From Oscillospiraceae bacterium (GTDB lineage Bacteria; Bacillota; Clostridia; Oscillospirales; Ruminococcaceae), in contig WRIP01000018.1 in NCBI GenBank assembly GCA_009782665.1, forward strand, positions 1 to 14,439: 14,439 bases of DNA, given 5' to 3'. The position numbers and the translations under genes are program-made. The notes beneath the pieces were generated by a model. The model ran no database searches and had not been told where the DNA came from. It was given only the letters and a program-made list of their open reading frames with translations. How positions within the stretch are numbered: position 1 is the first letter of the stretch; the number at the start of each line of letters is the position of its first letter. Positions 7,636-14,281 of this stretch are shown piece by piece.

Positions 7636-7999
7636 AGTATTGACCTCACAAATTAACTATTGCTTTGTATAAATATTTTGAGATGCTTCATCCTGTGGAA
7701 GTATCAGTAATATTAAGAGGTGCCCTATAGTCTAATTTGTTGGGTAAGTACTAGTTAATGATACAATAATACTTGCTTATTGTAAGTACAATGCCTCCTT
7801 ATAATCCCAATAGAATTCCATGGTATACCAATCAGAAGGAGAGCAGTATTTATTACAAGCCAAGTAAAAGTAATCGAAATGATAATTCACACGTTTGTTA
7901 TACTACATTTCATCGAGGTCTTAGATAGTACTAGTAAAAAACTAAGGAAAACGCAAGTTATTGTTGTGCCTATCTATTTACCGCTTACGATTGTAATAA
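7636..7999. other. Intergenic region without recognisable genes
   Basis: No coding frame is supported. It contains a small dyad ACAATAA/TTATTGT (7763-7783) and two copies of AGTACTAGT (starting near 7748 and 7927). The part next to 7635 should include the upstream end of the decayed insertion sequence. GGGCACCTC on the minus strand (about 7717-7725) could be its edge, but no partner repeat is left to prove it. Confidence 0.4.
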
Positions 8000-8033
8000 A
8001 CAATCCCGGATACAATGCATGTACCGGGATTGT
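7994..8033 (-). terminator. Terminator of the hydrogenase operon
   Basis: The arms ACAATCCCGG (8000-8009) and CCGGGATTGT (8024-8033) pair perfectly. An inner TACA/TGTA stem extends the hairpin across a one-base bulge. Read on the minus strand it is followed by TTATTA, a short U-rich tail. It lies 24 bp beyond the hydA stop codon. Confidence 0.7.
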
Positions 8034-8057
8034 AGGGTAGATATAGCTATCTGACTG

Positions 8058-9803
8058 CTACTTATAGATTTCTCTGGTCATATACTCAGTATGTAGCAGT
8101 TCGTGAGCTCTGTGACTGCCGGGTTCTTCCAGATAGGTCTCATAGAGTTCCTTTATAGTGGGATTCTCATGGCTGGTACGTAGTTCCATCCCGATATCCT
8201 CGTTATAGAGTGCCTTTGCACGTTCTGCACGAAGGTCAATGGTGCTGCGAACAAAACCACTCTGTGTCGGTTGTCCACCACCGTTTACGCAACCACCGGG
8301 GCATGCCATAATCTCTACGAAGTGATATTCCTTCTCTCCGTTCTTGATCATATTGAGAAGTTTGTATGCATTCTCTAGTCCGGAAGTAACAGCGACCTTC
8401 ACCACTAAGCCATTTAGATCATATTCCGCTTCCTTAATGGCTTCAACACCGCGAACATCGGTGAATTCCAAACTCTCAGGTTTCTGTTCGGTTACTATCT
8501 CAACAACCGTACGAAGTGCGGCTTCCATAACACCACCGGTAGCACCGAAAATGTGGCCGGCTCCTGAAGCTATGCCGAAAACATCATCGAACTTCTCGTC
8601 TTCGAGTTTGTCGAACATAATACCTGCACGCTTAATCATACTGGCTAGTTCTCTAGTAGTAATCGATACATCAATATCCGGTACTCCGTTGGCACTTTGA
8701 TGATCACGGGTTATCTCGAATTTCTTCGCAGTACAGGGCATAACACTGACAACGAAAATATCCTTCGGATCCTTCTCAATCTTTTCTGCGAAGTATGATT
8801 TTGTAAGTGCGCCGAACATCTGTTGAGGTGATTTACAGGATGAAAGATTAGGTACGAACTCCGGGAAATAATACTCACAGAATTTTATCCATCCCGGTGA
8901 ACAGGATGTGATAAGGGGGAACGGACCTCCTTCTTTCACACGATGCAGCAGTTCGGTTCCTTCTTCCAGAATCGTGAGGTCGGCAGCGGTATCGACATCA
9001 AAGACATTATCGAATCCTAAGCGACGAAGTGCAGCGGCAAGTTTGCCTTCGACATTAGTGCCAATCGGCATACCGAAGCATTCTCCTAGCTGCGCACGTA
9101 CCGAAGGAGCAGGAGCGATGACGACATGTTTGGTCGGATCATCAAGTGCTGCCCATACCTTATCGGTATCATCACGTTCGGTCAAAGCACCGGTAGGACA
9201 TACCACTATGCACTGACCGCAATGAACACAGGATGTTTCGGAAAGCGGCATCTCAAAAGCAGAACCGATATGGGTATCGTATCCGCGTTGGCTTAGACCG
9301 ATGACCGATACATGCTGATTCTTTTCACAAGCAGCAGTACAACGTCTACAGAGTATACATTTGGAGTTATCGCGAATCAGATGCACAGCAGAATCATCGA
9401 TATCAGGTTCGGGATCAGTGTTCCCATACTTATACATATCAACATCGTATTCATAACACAGTGACTGCAGCTCACATTCGGTATTCTTGGGGCATGATAG
9501 ACAATCCGAGCGATGATTACTGAGTATGAGTTCCAGGGTTCCTTTGCGGGAATTACGCAATGCTGGGGTATTTGTGTTTACCACCATGCCATCAGCAACA
9601 GGGGCTACGCATGCTGCCTGAAACCCGCGTGCTCCAGCAACCTCGACTAAACAGATACGGCAGGCGCCTATGGCATTGAGGTCTTTCAGATAGCACAGTG
9701 TTGGAATTCTCACTCCCGCCTTGAATGCAGCTTCAATAATGGTTGCATCCGAGGGGACCGTAACAGAAATTCCGTTTATGGTTAGGGTTACATTTTCACT
9801 CAT
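8058..9803 (-). CDS. hydA: [FeFe]-hydrogenase catalytic subunit, NAD-linked (HydA/HndD type)
   Basis: Catalytic subunit of a cytosolic multimeric hydrogenase that interconverts protons and H2. Its 581 residues have the architecture of Clostridium pasteurianum CpI. The N-terminal [2Fe-2S] uses Cys37, 48, 51 and 65; the His-Cys3 [4Fe-4S] uses His97, Cys101, 104 and 110. Two further [4Fe-4S] sets are Cys149/152/155/159 and Cys192/195/198/202. In the H-cluster domain, L2 is VMPCTAKKFE (Cys357) and L3 is EIMACPGGCVNGGGQP (Cys501, Cys505). L1 reads TSCSPGW (299-305) rather than TSCCPxW: Cys301 matches the CpI proton-transfer Cys299, while Ser302 sits at the position of ligand Cys300. The small-subunit-like C-terminus (RAHELLHTEYMTREIYK) is fused, as in other Firmicutes. 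AGGAGG precedes the ATG, 12 bp after hydB. Identity is secure; the effect of Ser302 is unknown. Confidence 0.95.
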   Translation of the reverse strand: MSENVTLTINGISVTVPSDATIIEAAFKAGVRIPTLCYLKDLNAIGACRICLVEVAGARGFQAACVAPVADGMVVNTNTPALRNSRKGTLELILSNHRSDCLSCPKNTECELQSLCYEYDVDMYKYGNTDPEPDIDDSAVHLIRDNSKCILCRRCTAACEKNQHVSVIGLSQRGYDTHIGSAFEMPLSETSCVHCGQCIVVCPTGALTERDDTDKVWAALDDPTKHVVIAPAPSVRAQLGECFGMPIGTNVEGKLAAALRRLGFDNVFDVDTAADLTILEEGTELLHRVKEGGPFPLITSCSPGWIKFCEYYFPEFVPNLSSCKSPQQMFGALTKSYFAEKIEKDPKDIFVVSVMPCTAKKFEITRDHQSANGVPDIDVSITTRELASMIKRAGIMFDKLEDEKFDDVFGIASGAGHIFGATGGVMEAALRTVVEIVTEQKPESLEFTDVRGVEAIKEAEYDLNGLVVKVAVTSGLENAYKLLNMIKNGEKEYHFVEIMACPGGCVNGGGQPTQSGFVRSTIDLRAERAKALYNEDIGMELRTSHENPTIKELYETYLEEPGSHRAHELLHTEYMTREIYK

Positions 9804-9815
9804 GGTTTTTCCTCC

Positions 9816-11606
9816 TCACTTTTTGATGACGGCGCCGAACTTACAGCTCTCTTGACAGGCACCACACTTAATACATTTAGATTGATCTATGACATAGGGT
9901 TCTTTCCCGACCACACCGGAGATACATTCACTCGGGCAATTCTTGGCACAGAGTGAGCACTTTTTGCAGAGATCCGGGTCAATCGTGTAGTTCAAGAGAT
10001 CCTTACAGACACCTGATGGACAACGTTTCTCTACGATGTGAGCCTCATACTCTTCACGGAAATAGCGAAGGGTTGAGAGCACCGGGTTGGGTGCGGTTTG
10101 ACCGAGAGCACAGAGTGAATTCGTTTTGATGTGCTCTGCCAATTCCTGTATCTTATCGAGATCCTCCAACTCACCGTTACCTGAGGTTATCTTCTCAAGC
10201 AGTTCATACAGTCTTCGGGTTCCGATTCGGCAGGGTGAACACTTACCACAAGATTCGTCAACGGTGAATCCCAGGAAAAACTTCGCGATATCAACCATAC
10301 AGTTGTCTTCGTCCATGACTATCAATCCACCGGAACCCATCATCGAACCGATAGCTATCAGGTTATCGAAGTCAATGTTTACGTCAAAATGCTCTGCCGG
10401 TATACATCCACCGGAAGGTCCTCCGGTCTGTGCTGCCTTGAATTTTTTACCGTTTGGAATACCTCCCCCTATTTCTTCAACGATTTCACGGAGGGTAGTA
10501 CCCATCGGGATCTCAACTAATCCGATATTATTGACCTTACCACCTAAAGCAAATACCTTGGTTCCTTTACTCTTTTCGGTTCCCATCGAAGAGAACCATT
10601 CGGGACCGTTGAGTATAATCTGAGGAATGTTGGCAAATGTCTCAACATTGTTGAGTATGGTGGGTTTCTCCCAAAGACCTTTGAGTGCCGGGAAGGGAGG
10701 ACGGGGACGAGGTTCGCCGCGGTTACCTTCGATTGAGGTCAGAAGAGCAGTCTCTTCACCGCATACAAACGCTCCGGAACCGAGTTTAAGATCGATATCA
10801 AAATCAAAACCGGTGTCGAAGATGTTGCTACCGAGCAACCCGTATTCTCTGGCCTGTTCGATGGCTATCTCCAGACGACGGATAGCAAGGGGATATTCAG
10901 CTCTGACATAGATGTATCCTTTTGTAGCACCTATTGCATAGCCGGCAATGGCCATAGCTTCGAGGATGACATGCGGGTCACCTTCCAGTACCGAACGGTC
11001 CATGAATGCACCCGGGTCACCTTCGTCAGCGTTACAACAGACATACTTCTGGTCAGCATCGTTAACTGCTGCAAATCTCCACTTAAGCCCGGTTGGGAAT
11101 CCTGCACCGCCGCGTCCGCGTAGACCGCTGTCGAGTACCAATTGAATAACTTCGTCAGACTTCATTTCGGTAAGTACCTTACCGAGTGCCATATATCCGT
11201 CAAACGCAATGTATTCGTCTATCTTTTCCGGATCGATGCGACCGCAGTTTCTGAGTGCAACCCTGCGTTGCTTTTTGTAGAAATTTGTTTCTTCTAGCTT
11301 CAGTATCTCTTCTGCTTCCTCTGCTTCCTTATAGAGAAGGTCGGTAACTATACGACCCTTCAGAAGATGTTCTTCGACTATCAGCGGAACATTTTCTTCC
11401 GTCAGGTTACAGTAACAGGAACCTTCGGGATATATGATGGCTACCGGTCCGACCGAGCAGAGCCCTAGACAACCGGTCTGCACAACGTTAACCTCATTGC
11501 TTAATCCCTGTGCTTCAACGGCTTTCTTGAAGGTGTCTATGACCTTCTCGCTTCCGGTTGACTTACAACCGGTACCGGAACATATCATTACATGGCTTCT
11601 AAACAT
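9816..11606 (-). CDS. hydB: NuoF-like NADH-binding subunit of the hydrogenase (HydB/HndC type)
   Basis: Flavin subunit that exchanges electrons with NAD(H); in HydABC enzymes it is where NADH and ferredoxin electrons meet. The 596 residues comprise several parts. A thioredoxin-like [2Fe-2S] domain has Cys9, 14, 46 and 50. The FMN/NADH Rossmann region has GLRGRGGAGFPTGLKW (161-176), NADEGDPGAF (192-201) and CGEETALLTSIEGNRGEPR (282-300). A SLBB-like domain is at about 350-420. The NuoF-type [4Fe-4S] uses Cys453, 456, 459 and 499, followed by a Cys530/Cys534 pair. The C-terminal 2x[4Fe-4S] ferredoxin uses Cys547/550/553/557 and Cys578/581/584/588. All expected ligands are present. The ribosome site is an unusual run of seven G (AGGGGGGGAAAT before ATG). 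Confidence 0.95.
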   Translation of the reverse strand: MFRSHVMICSGTGCKSTGSEKVIDTFKKAVEAQGLSNEVNVVQTGCLGLCSVGPVAIIYPEGSCYCNLTEENVPLIVEEHLLKGRIVTDLLYKEAEEAEEILKLEETNFYKKQRRVALRNCGRIDPEKIDEYIAFDGYMALGKVLTEMKSDEVIQLVLDSGLRGRGGAGFPTGLKWRFAAVNDADQKYVCCNADEGDPGAFMDRSVLEGDPHVILEAMAIAGYAIGATKGYIYVRAEYPLAIRRLEIAIEQAREYGLLGSNIFDTGFDFDIDLKLGSGAFVCGEETALLTSIEGNRGEPRPRPPFPALKGLWEKPTILNNVETFANIPQIILNGPEWFSSMGTEKSKGTKVFALGGKVNNIGLVEIPMGTTLREIVEEIGGGIPNGKKFKAAQTGGPSGGCIPAEHFDVNIDFDNLIAIGSMMGSGGLIVMDEDNCMVDIAKFFLGFTVDESCGKCSPCRIGTRRLYELLEKITSGNGELEDLDKIQELAEHIKTNSLCALGQTAPNPVLSTLRYFREEYEAHIVEKRCPSGVCKDLLNYTIDPDLCKKCSLCAKNCPSECISGVVGKEPYVIDQSKCIKCGACQESCKFGAVIKK

Positions 11607-11610
11607 ATTT

Positions 11611-11618
11611 CCCCCCCT
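11611..11618 (-). promoter_or_regulatory. Seven-G ribosome binding site of hydB
   Basis: On the minus strand AGGGGGGG stands four bases before the hydB ATG and overlaps the end of the upstream HndB-type gene. A homopolymer in the Shine-Dalgarno position is unlike the AGGAGG or AAGGAG sites of neighbouring genes. Confidence 0.6.
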
Positions 11619-11991
11619 ACTTTACGACGTTATGGCTGAAGGTATATTCCGCAATCGGATTCCCGCCTACGATGTGTTCATCAATAACACGGGCAACCTT
11701 ATCAGCACTCATATGTACATAGGTTATCTTCTCTTCTCCGGGAACCAATATTTCCACCACCGGCTCATACTGACAGATACCTATACATCCTGTTTGTGAG
11801 ACTACAACTCCCTCTAGTCCGCGTTCCGAAATTTGTTCGGTAAATGCATTAATTACCGGACGTGCACCGGCGGCAATTCCGCAGGTAGCCATACCTACAA
11901 TTACCCTGACAGTATCGTCTCCGGCTTCACGGGCATCGACGATATGTTTCATCTTATCGCGAATTTCCGCAAGTTCAGCTAAACTCTTCAT
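11617..11991 (-). CDS. Thioredoxin-fold [2Fe-2S] ferredoxin-like subunit (HndB type)
   Basis: A 124-residue protein between the ATPase and NuoF-like genes, the position of HndB in Desulfovibrio-type NAD(P)-linked hydrogenase operons. It carries VGMATCGIAAGARPV (32-46) and SQTGCIGICQYEPVVEI (65-81). Cys37, Cys69 and Cys73 are the only cysteines; the fourth ligand of a canonical NuoE-type cluster (C-x4-C plus C-x3-C) is absent. It may hold an atypical cluster or act structurally. I chose ATG at 11991 rather than TTG at 11997: AAGGAG lies about ten bases before the ATG but only four before the TTG, and relatives begin with a similar K-S-L-x-E-L segment. The stop codon region overlaps the hydB ribosome site, so the genes are translationally close. 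Confidence 0.8.
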   Translation of the reverse strand: MKSLAELAEIRDKMKHIVDAREAGDDTVRVIVGMATCGIAAGARPVINAFTEQISERGLEGVVVSQTGCIGICQYEPVVEILVPGEEKITYVHMSADKVARVIDEHIVGGNPIAEYTFSHNVVK

Positions 11992-12028
11992 TGACAATGC
12001 TCTCCTTAATTATTTTCTTGATTAATGA

Positions 12029-12580
12029 TTAGATCTCCTGTCCTGCTAGGACATATTGTGTGTGCTCGTTTACATAGTCGCGTATAAAGACGGCAACCGC
12101 GGGTGTGGTAATGGGAAGATCAACTAGTATTTCCTTCAGTTGAGCCGTGGTCATCTCAAACGAACGTTGTTCATTTGTGAGACAATAGCTGAAATTCACC
12201 TCTTCATGCCCGCTTACCAAAGCGGACATTGTCTGTCCCATATCGCCCAGCGGCATCATATCGATGCTGCTATTGCAGAACTCGACGGTTAAGACGGTAC
12301 CTTCATGCAGTTTACTTTCAATGGTTAAACTGCCTCCGGTTAGTTCTGCAGCCATCTTCAGTAACGGTATTCCCAGTCCGACATTTCGTGTGGTACGACT
12401 GGTGTAAAAAGGATTGGTAACCATGCTGACTGTTTCCTGGTCCATACCTTTTCCGTCATCCGAGATTACGACATGTAGTCTATCACAGTCTTGATACTCA
12501 AGGAGGATTGATATATTTCGAGCACCTGCTGCAAGAGAGTTTTCCGCAATATCTAGAATATTCATTGAAAGCTCCTGCAA
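12029..12580 (-). CDS. Histidine-kinase-type ATPase (HATPase_c) in hydrogenase operon
   Basis: A 183-residue protein with a GHKL ATP-binding fold and no dimerisation or phospho-acceptor histidine domain. Visible boxes: N box in LDIAENSLAAGA (9-20, Asn14), G1 DDGKGM (41-46), F box and G2 in FYTSRTTRNVGLGIPLL (58-74), and EGT (93-95). The last 80 residues are not recognised; they include a segment resembling a second small domain. The start is TTG at 12580, chosen because AGGAGG sits seven bases upstream and because the resulting N-terminus (MQELSMNILDIAENS) matches the usual start of this family. ATG at 12565 has its own weaker GGAG site. It lies between hydC and the HndB-type gene, so a regulatory or assembly role for the hydrogenase is plausible but unproven. 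Confidence 0.8.
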   Translation of the reverse strand: MQELSMNILDIAENSLAAGARNISILLEYQDCDRLHVVISDDGKGMDQETVSMVTNPFYTSRTTRNVGLGIPLLKMAAELTGGSLTIESKLHEGTVLTVEFCNSSIDMMPLGDMGQTMSALVSGHEEVNFSYCLTNEQRSFEMTTAQLKEILVDLPITTPAVAVFIRDYVNEHTQYVLAGQEI

Positions 12581-12610
12581 TCTATCCCCTCCTTAGTGTG
12601 AGGCAATGTC

Positions 12611-13099
12611 TTAGTAGTTTGCCAGTATTCTCTCAACCTCATTGGCTGTCAGCCGTCCGTATACGTCATCGTTGATGGTAATGACCGGAGCTAAACCACA
12701 TGCGCCAATACAACGACAGGTTTCGAGACTGAATTTTCCATCGGGTGTAGTTTCGCCTTCTTCCACTCCGAGGGTGGAGATGAGCTTATCCAAAACCGCC
12801 TGGGTCCCCTTAACATAGCAAGCAGTTCCCAGACAAACACTAATTTTGTATTCGCCGATCGGGAACAGCCTGAACTGAGAGTAGAAGGTGGTGATTCCGT
12901 AGAGTTCGCTGAGCGGAATACCGGTTACGGTAGCGATGGTTATCATCGCCTCTTTCGGAATATATCCGTAGATTTGTTGTGTCATCTGTAGTGATTGCAG
13001 AGCAATACCGTCTTCATCGGCATGGTCATCAAGCCATGCGAGAAGCTGTTGCTCTTGTTCTTTGGTACCGGTAAACGGTACTGTCTGAATTGTTTTCAT
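12611..13099 (-). CDS. hydC: NuoE-like [2Fe-2S] subunit of the hydrogenase (HydC/HndA type)
   Basis: Small electron-transfer subunit that pairs with the NuoF-like HydB. The 162 residues show the NuoE helical N-terminus (ALQSLQMTQQIYGYIPKEAM at 33-52, then GITTFYSQF at 68-76). The thioredoxin-like [2Fe-2S] domain follows, with ligands Cys89 and Cys94 (CLGTAC), Cys130 and Cys134 (CRCIGACGLAP). I place the start at ATG 13099, not the in-frame ATG at 13117: GGAGG (13111-13107) lies seven bases before 13099 and would be inside the coding region of the longer form. It is the first gene of the hydrogenase operon, directly behind a Rex operator. Five genes (hydC, ATPase, HndB-type, hydB, hydA) follow with gaps under about 40 bp. 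Confidence 0.93.
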   Translation of the reverse strand: MKTIQTVPFTGTKEQEQQLLAWLDDHADEDGIALQSLQMTQQIYGYIPKEAMITIATVTGIPLSELYGITTFYSQFRLFPIGEYKISVCLGTACYVKGTQAVLDKLISTLGVEEGETTPDGKFSLETCRCIGACGLAPVITINDDVYGRLTANEVERILANY

Positions 13100-13129
13100 C
13101 CAAGATCCTCCATGCATTTTAATTCAAGA

Positions 13130-13147
13130 TTGTTAAAATTTTAACAA
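13130..13147. promoter_or_regulatory. Rex operator in front of the hydrogenase operon
   Basis: TTGTTAAAATTTTAACAA is an exact match to the Rex consensus TTGTTAA-n4-TTAACAA. The surrounding 22 bp (13128-13149) form a perfect palindrome. The site lies between the predicted -10 and the hydC start, about 30 bp upstream of that ATG. Rex releases DNA when NADH/NAD+ rises, so NADH-linked H2 production would be switched on when reductant accumulates. The rex gene itself is not in this window. Confidence 0.88.
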
Positions 13148-13173
13148 TCTGTAAGAACGTTAAATCCACAAGT

Positions 13174-13182
13174 ATTATATCA
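13174..13182 (-). promoter_or_regulatory. Extended -10 promoter of the hydrogenase operon
   Basis: On the minus strand TGATATAAT is a perfect extended -10. A start near 13167 would give a leader of about 68 nt and put the Rex site about 20-37 bp downstream of it. No clear -35 hexamer is seen at 17 bp spacing. Confidence 0.65.
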
Positions 13183-13248
13183 GTTGGAAAAACAAAATGC
13201 TAGACTGAAATCACCAAATATCAAGGCTTTGGAGAAGGCAAAATCTTT

Positions 13249-13262
13249 CAGGTTGCAACCTG
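13249..13262. repeat. Perfect 14-bp palindrome between the divergent operons
   Basis: CAGGTTGCAACCTG reads the same on both strands. It lies about 80 bp upstream of the predicted hydC transcription start and about 120 bp upstream of the predicted start of the divergent operon. It is not the Rex motif. It may be an operator for another regulator. Confidence 0.55.
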
Positions 13263-13348
13263 TGATATATTACATAAAAAAGTAAAAAAATATTGGCAAT
13301 ATTGTCATATATTTCCCGCTTGTTGCAAAGAAAAGACTACTCTTGCCG

Positions 13349-13378
13349 CTGTCAAAATCATAGCAATCTGGATATATT
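13349..13378 (+). promoter_or_regulatory. Candidate promoter of the DRTGG-ATPase-Fe-S operon
   Basis: CTGTCA (13349-13354) and TATATT (13373-13378) are spaced by 18 bp and match consensus at four and five of six positions. A start near 13385 gives a leader of about 118 nt that includes the inverted repeats at 13405-13440. Confidence 0.4.
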
Positions 13379-13404
13379 TACGATGTGTTTGTGCCATAAC
13401 AGCT

Positions 13405-13440
13405 AACCGGTCATCAACCATAGCGAAAAGCCGGTTGGTG
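13405..13440 (+). other. Overlapping alternative hairpins in the leader of the divergent operon
   Basis: AACCGG (13405-13410) can pair with CCGGTT (13431-13436). Alternatively CATCAACC (13412-13419) can pair with GGTTGGTG (13433-13440), with one G-U. The two stems share 13433-13436 and exclude each other. No T-run follows, so it is not a simple terminator. Confidence 0.4.
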
Positions 13441-13502
13441 TGGTAGTATATGTATCAACAGATTAACGATAGATTTAAGGAAATACATAATGGAGACTAA
13501 TG

Positions 13503-13856
13503 ATGAAGATAGATGATATAGCGAAGATACTAGACGGTGAGATACTGACCCAAAATACCGATCTACAAAGGGAAGTGTATGCCGCCTGTGGCTCAGATAT
13601 GATGAGCGATGTGCTGGCATATGTGAAGAATCAAGCGGTACTGCTTACCGGTTTGAATAACCTGATGGTTATACGTACAGCTCAGATGATGGATATGTTG
13701 TGTGTGGTGTTTGTTAGAGGTAAAAAACCAAACCAGACCATAATCGATATGGCAGATGAAAATGAAATAACCGTCATAACCACCGATAAGACGATGTTCG
13801 CTGCCTGTGGTCTACTCTACGGGCATGGGCTAAGGGAAGCCTCCGATGAGCAGTGA
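13503..13856 (+). CDS. DRTGG-domain protein
   Basis: A 117-residue protein resembling stand-alone DRTGG domains, which are otherwise found in phosphotransacetylases and CBS-domain proteins and have no settled biochemical role. It runs from KIDDIAKILDGEIL through EVYAACGSDMMSDVLAYV (26-43) and ends with a strand-helix pattern around ITVITTDKTMFAACGLLY. The start is the second of two adjacent ATGs: GGAGA (13492-13496) is six bases from 13503 and only three from 13500. Its end overlaps the next gene by 11 bp, so translational coupling is likely. It is the first gene of an operon divergent from the hydrogenase. DRTGG proteins are, to my recollection, common next to hydrogenase-related genes in Clostridia, which supports a shared redox-signalling role. 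Confidence 0.7.
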   Translation: MKIDDIAKILDGEILTQNTDLQREVYAACGSDMMSDVLAYVKNQAVLLTGLNNLMVIRTAQMMDMLCVVFVRGKKPNQTIIDMADENEITVITTDKTMFAACGLLYGHGLREASDEQ

Positions 13857-14268
13857 TATTGTTTTGACATATGATATCTCGGGAGAGGAGTTCTCTCTGG
13901 CTGGGGAAGCATCGGTAGACCTCAAGGGACGGTTGAAGTTGATGGGTATTCCCGCTGCGACCATCCGACGTGCGACTATCGCTCTGTACGAAGCGGAGAT
14001 AAATTTAGTCATCCATGCATCGGGAGGACAGATAACGGTATTTATCAATCCGCAGTATATAAAGATGAAGGTCAAGGATGACGGTCCCGGCATTGAAGAT
14101 ATTCCTTTAGCTATGAGTGAAGGATACTCAACTGCAACAGATGAGGTCAGAACACTCGGATTCGGTGCGGGGATGGGACTTCCCAACATGAAGAAGTACA
14201 CCGATGAGTTTGATATATCTTCAAGCATCGGGGTGGGAACCGAGATAAATATGTCGGTATATATATGA
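13846..14268 (+). CDS. RsbW-like ATP-binding regulatory protein (HATPase_c)
   Basis: A 140-residue GHKL-fold protein of the size and layout of anti-sigma-factor serine kinases (RsbW/SpoIIAB class). N box: ALYEAEINLVIHA (46-58, Glu49 and Asn53). G1 box: KDDGPGI (77-83). G2 box: GFGAGMGLPN (105-114). G3: GVGTEI (129-134). No sensor or receiver domain is present. It overlaps the DRTGG gene by 11 bp and has AAGGGAAG about six bases before its ATG. No sigma factor or anti-anti-sigma partner is visible in the window, so kinase activity toward a partner protein is inference. It is a second, distinct ATPase of this fold next to the hydrogenase, besides the one at 12029-12580. Confidence 0.8.
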   Translation: MSSDIVLTYDISGEEFSLAGEASVDLKGRLKLMGIPAATIRRATIALYEAEINLVIHASGGQITVFINPQYIKMKVKDDGPGIEDIPLAMSEGYSTATDEVRTLGFGAGMGLPNMKKYTDEFDISSSIGVGTEINMSVYI

Positions 14269-14281
14269 AGGAGTTGAACCG

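Noticed and set aside
5351..8040. CRISPR array, tRNA or other RNA gene in the gene-poor parts
   Set aside because: No regularly spaced direct repeats and no cloverleaf or T-loop pattern were seen.
8344..11145. Several long open frames on the + strand opposite hydA and hydB
   Set aside because: They are antisense shadows: low-complexity Ser/Pro-rich translations, no ribosome sites, and the minus-strand proteins are unambiguous.
13100..13117. Longer hydC starting at the upstream ATG (13117)
   Set aside because: It would place the GGAGG ribosome site inside the coding region and has no site of its own.
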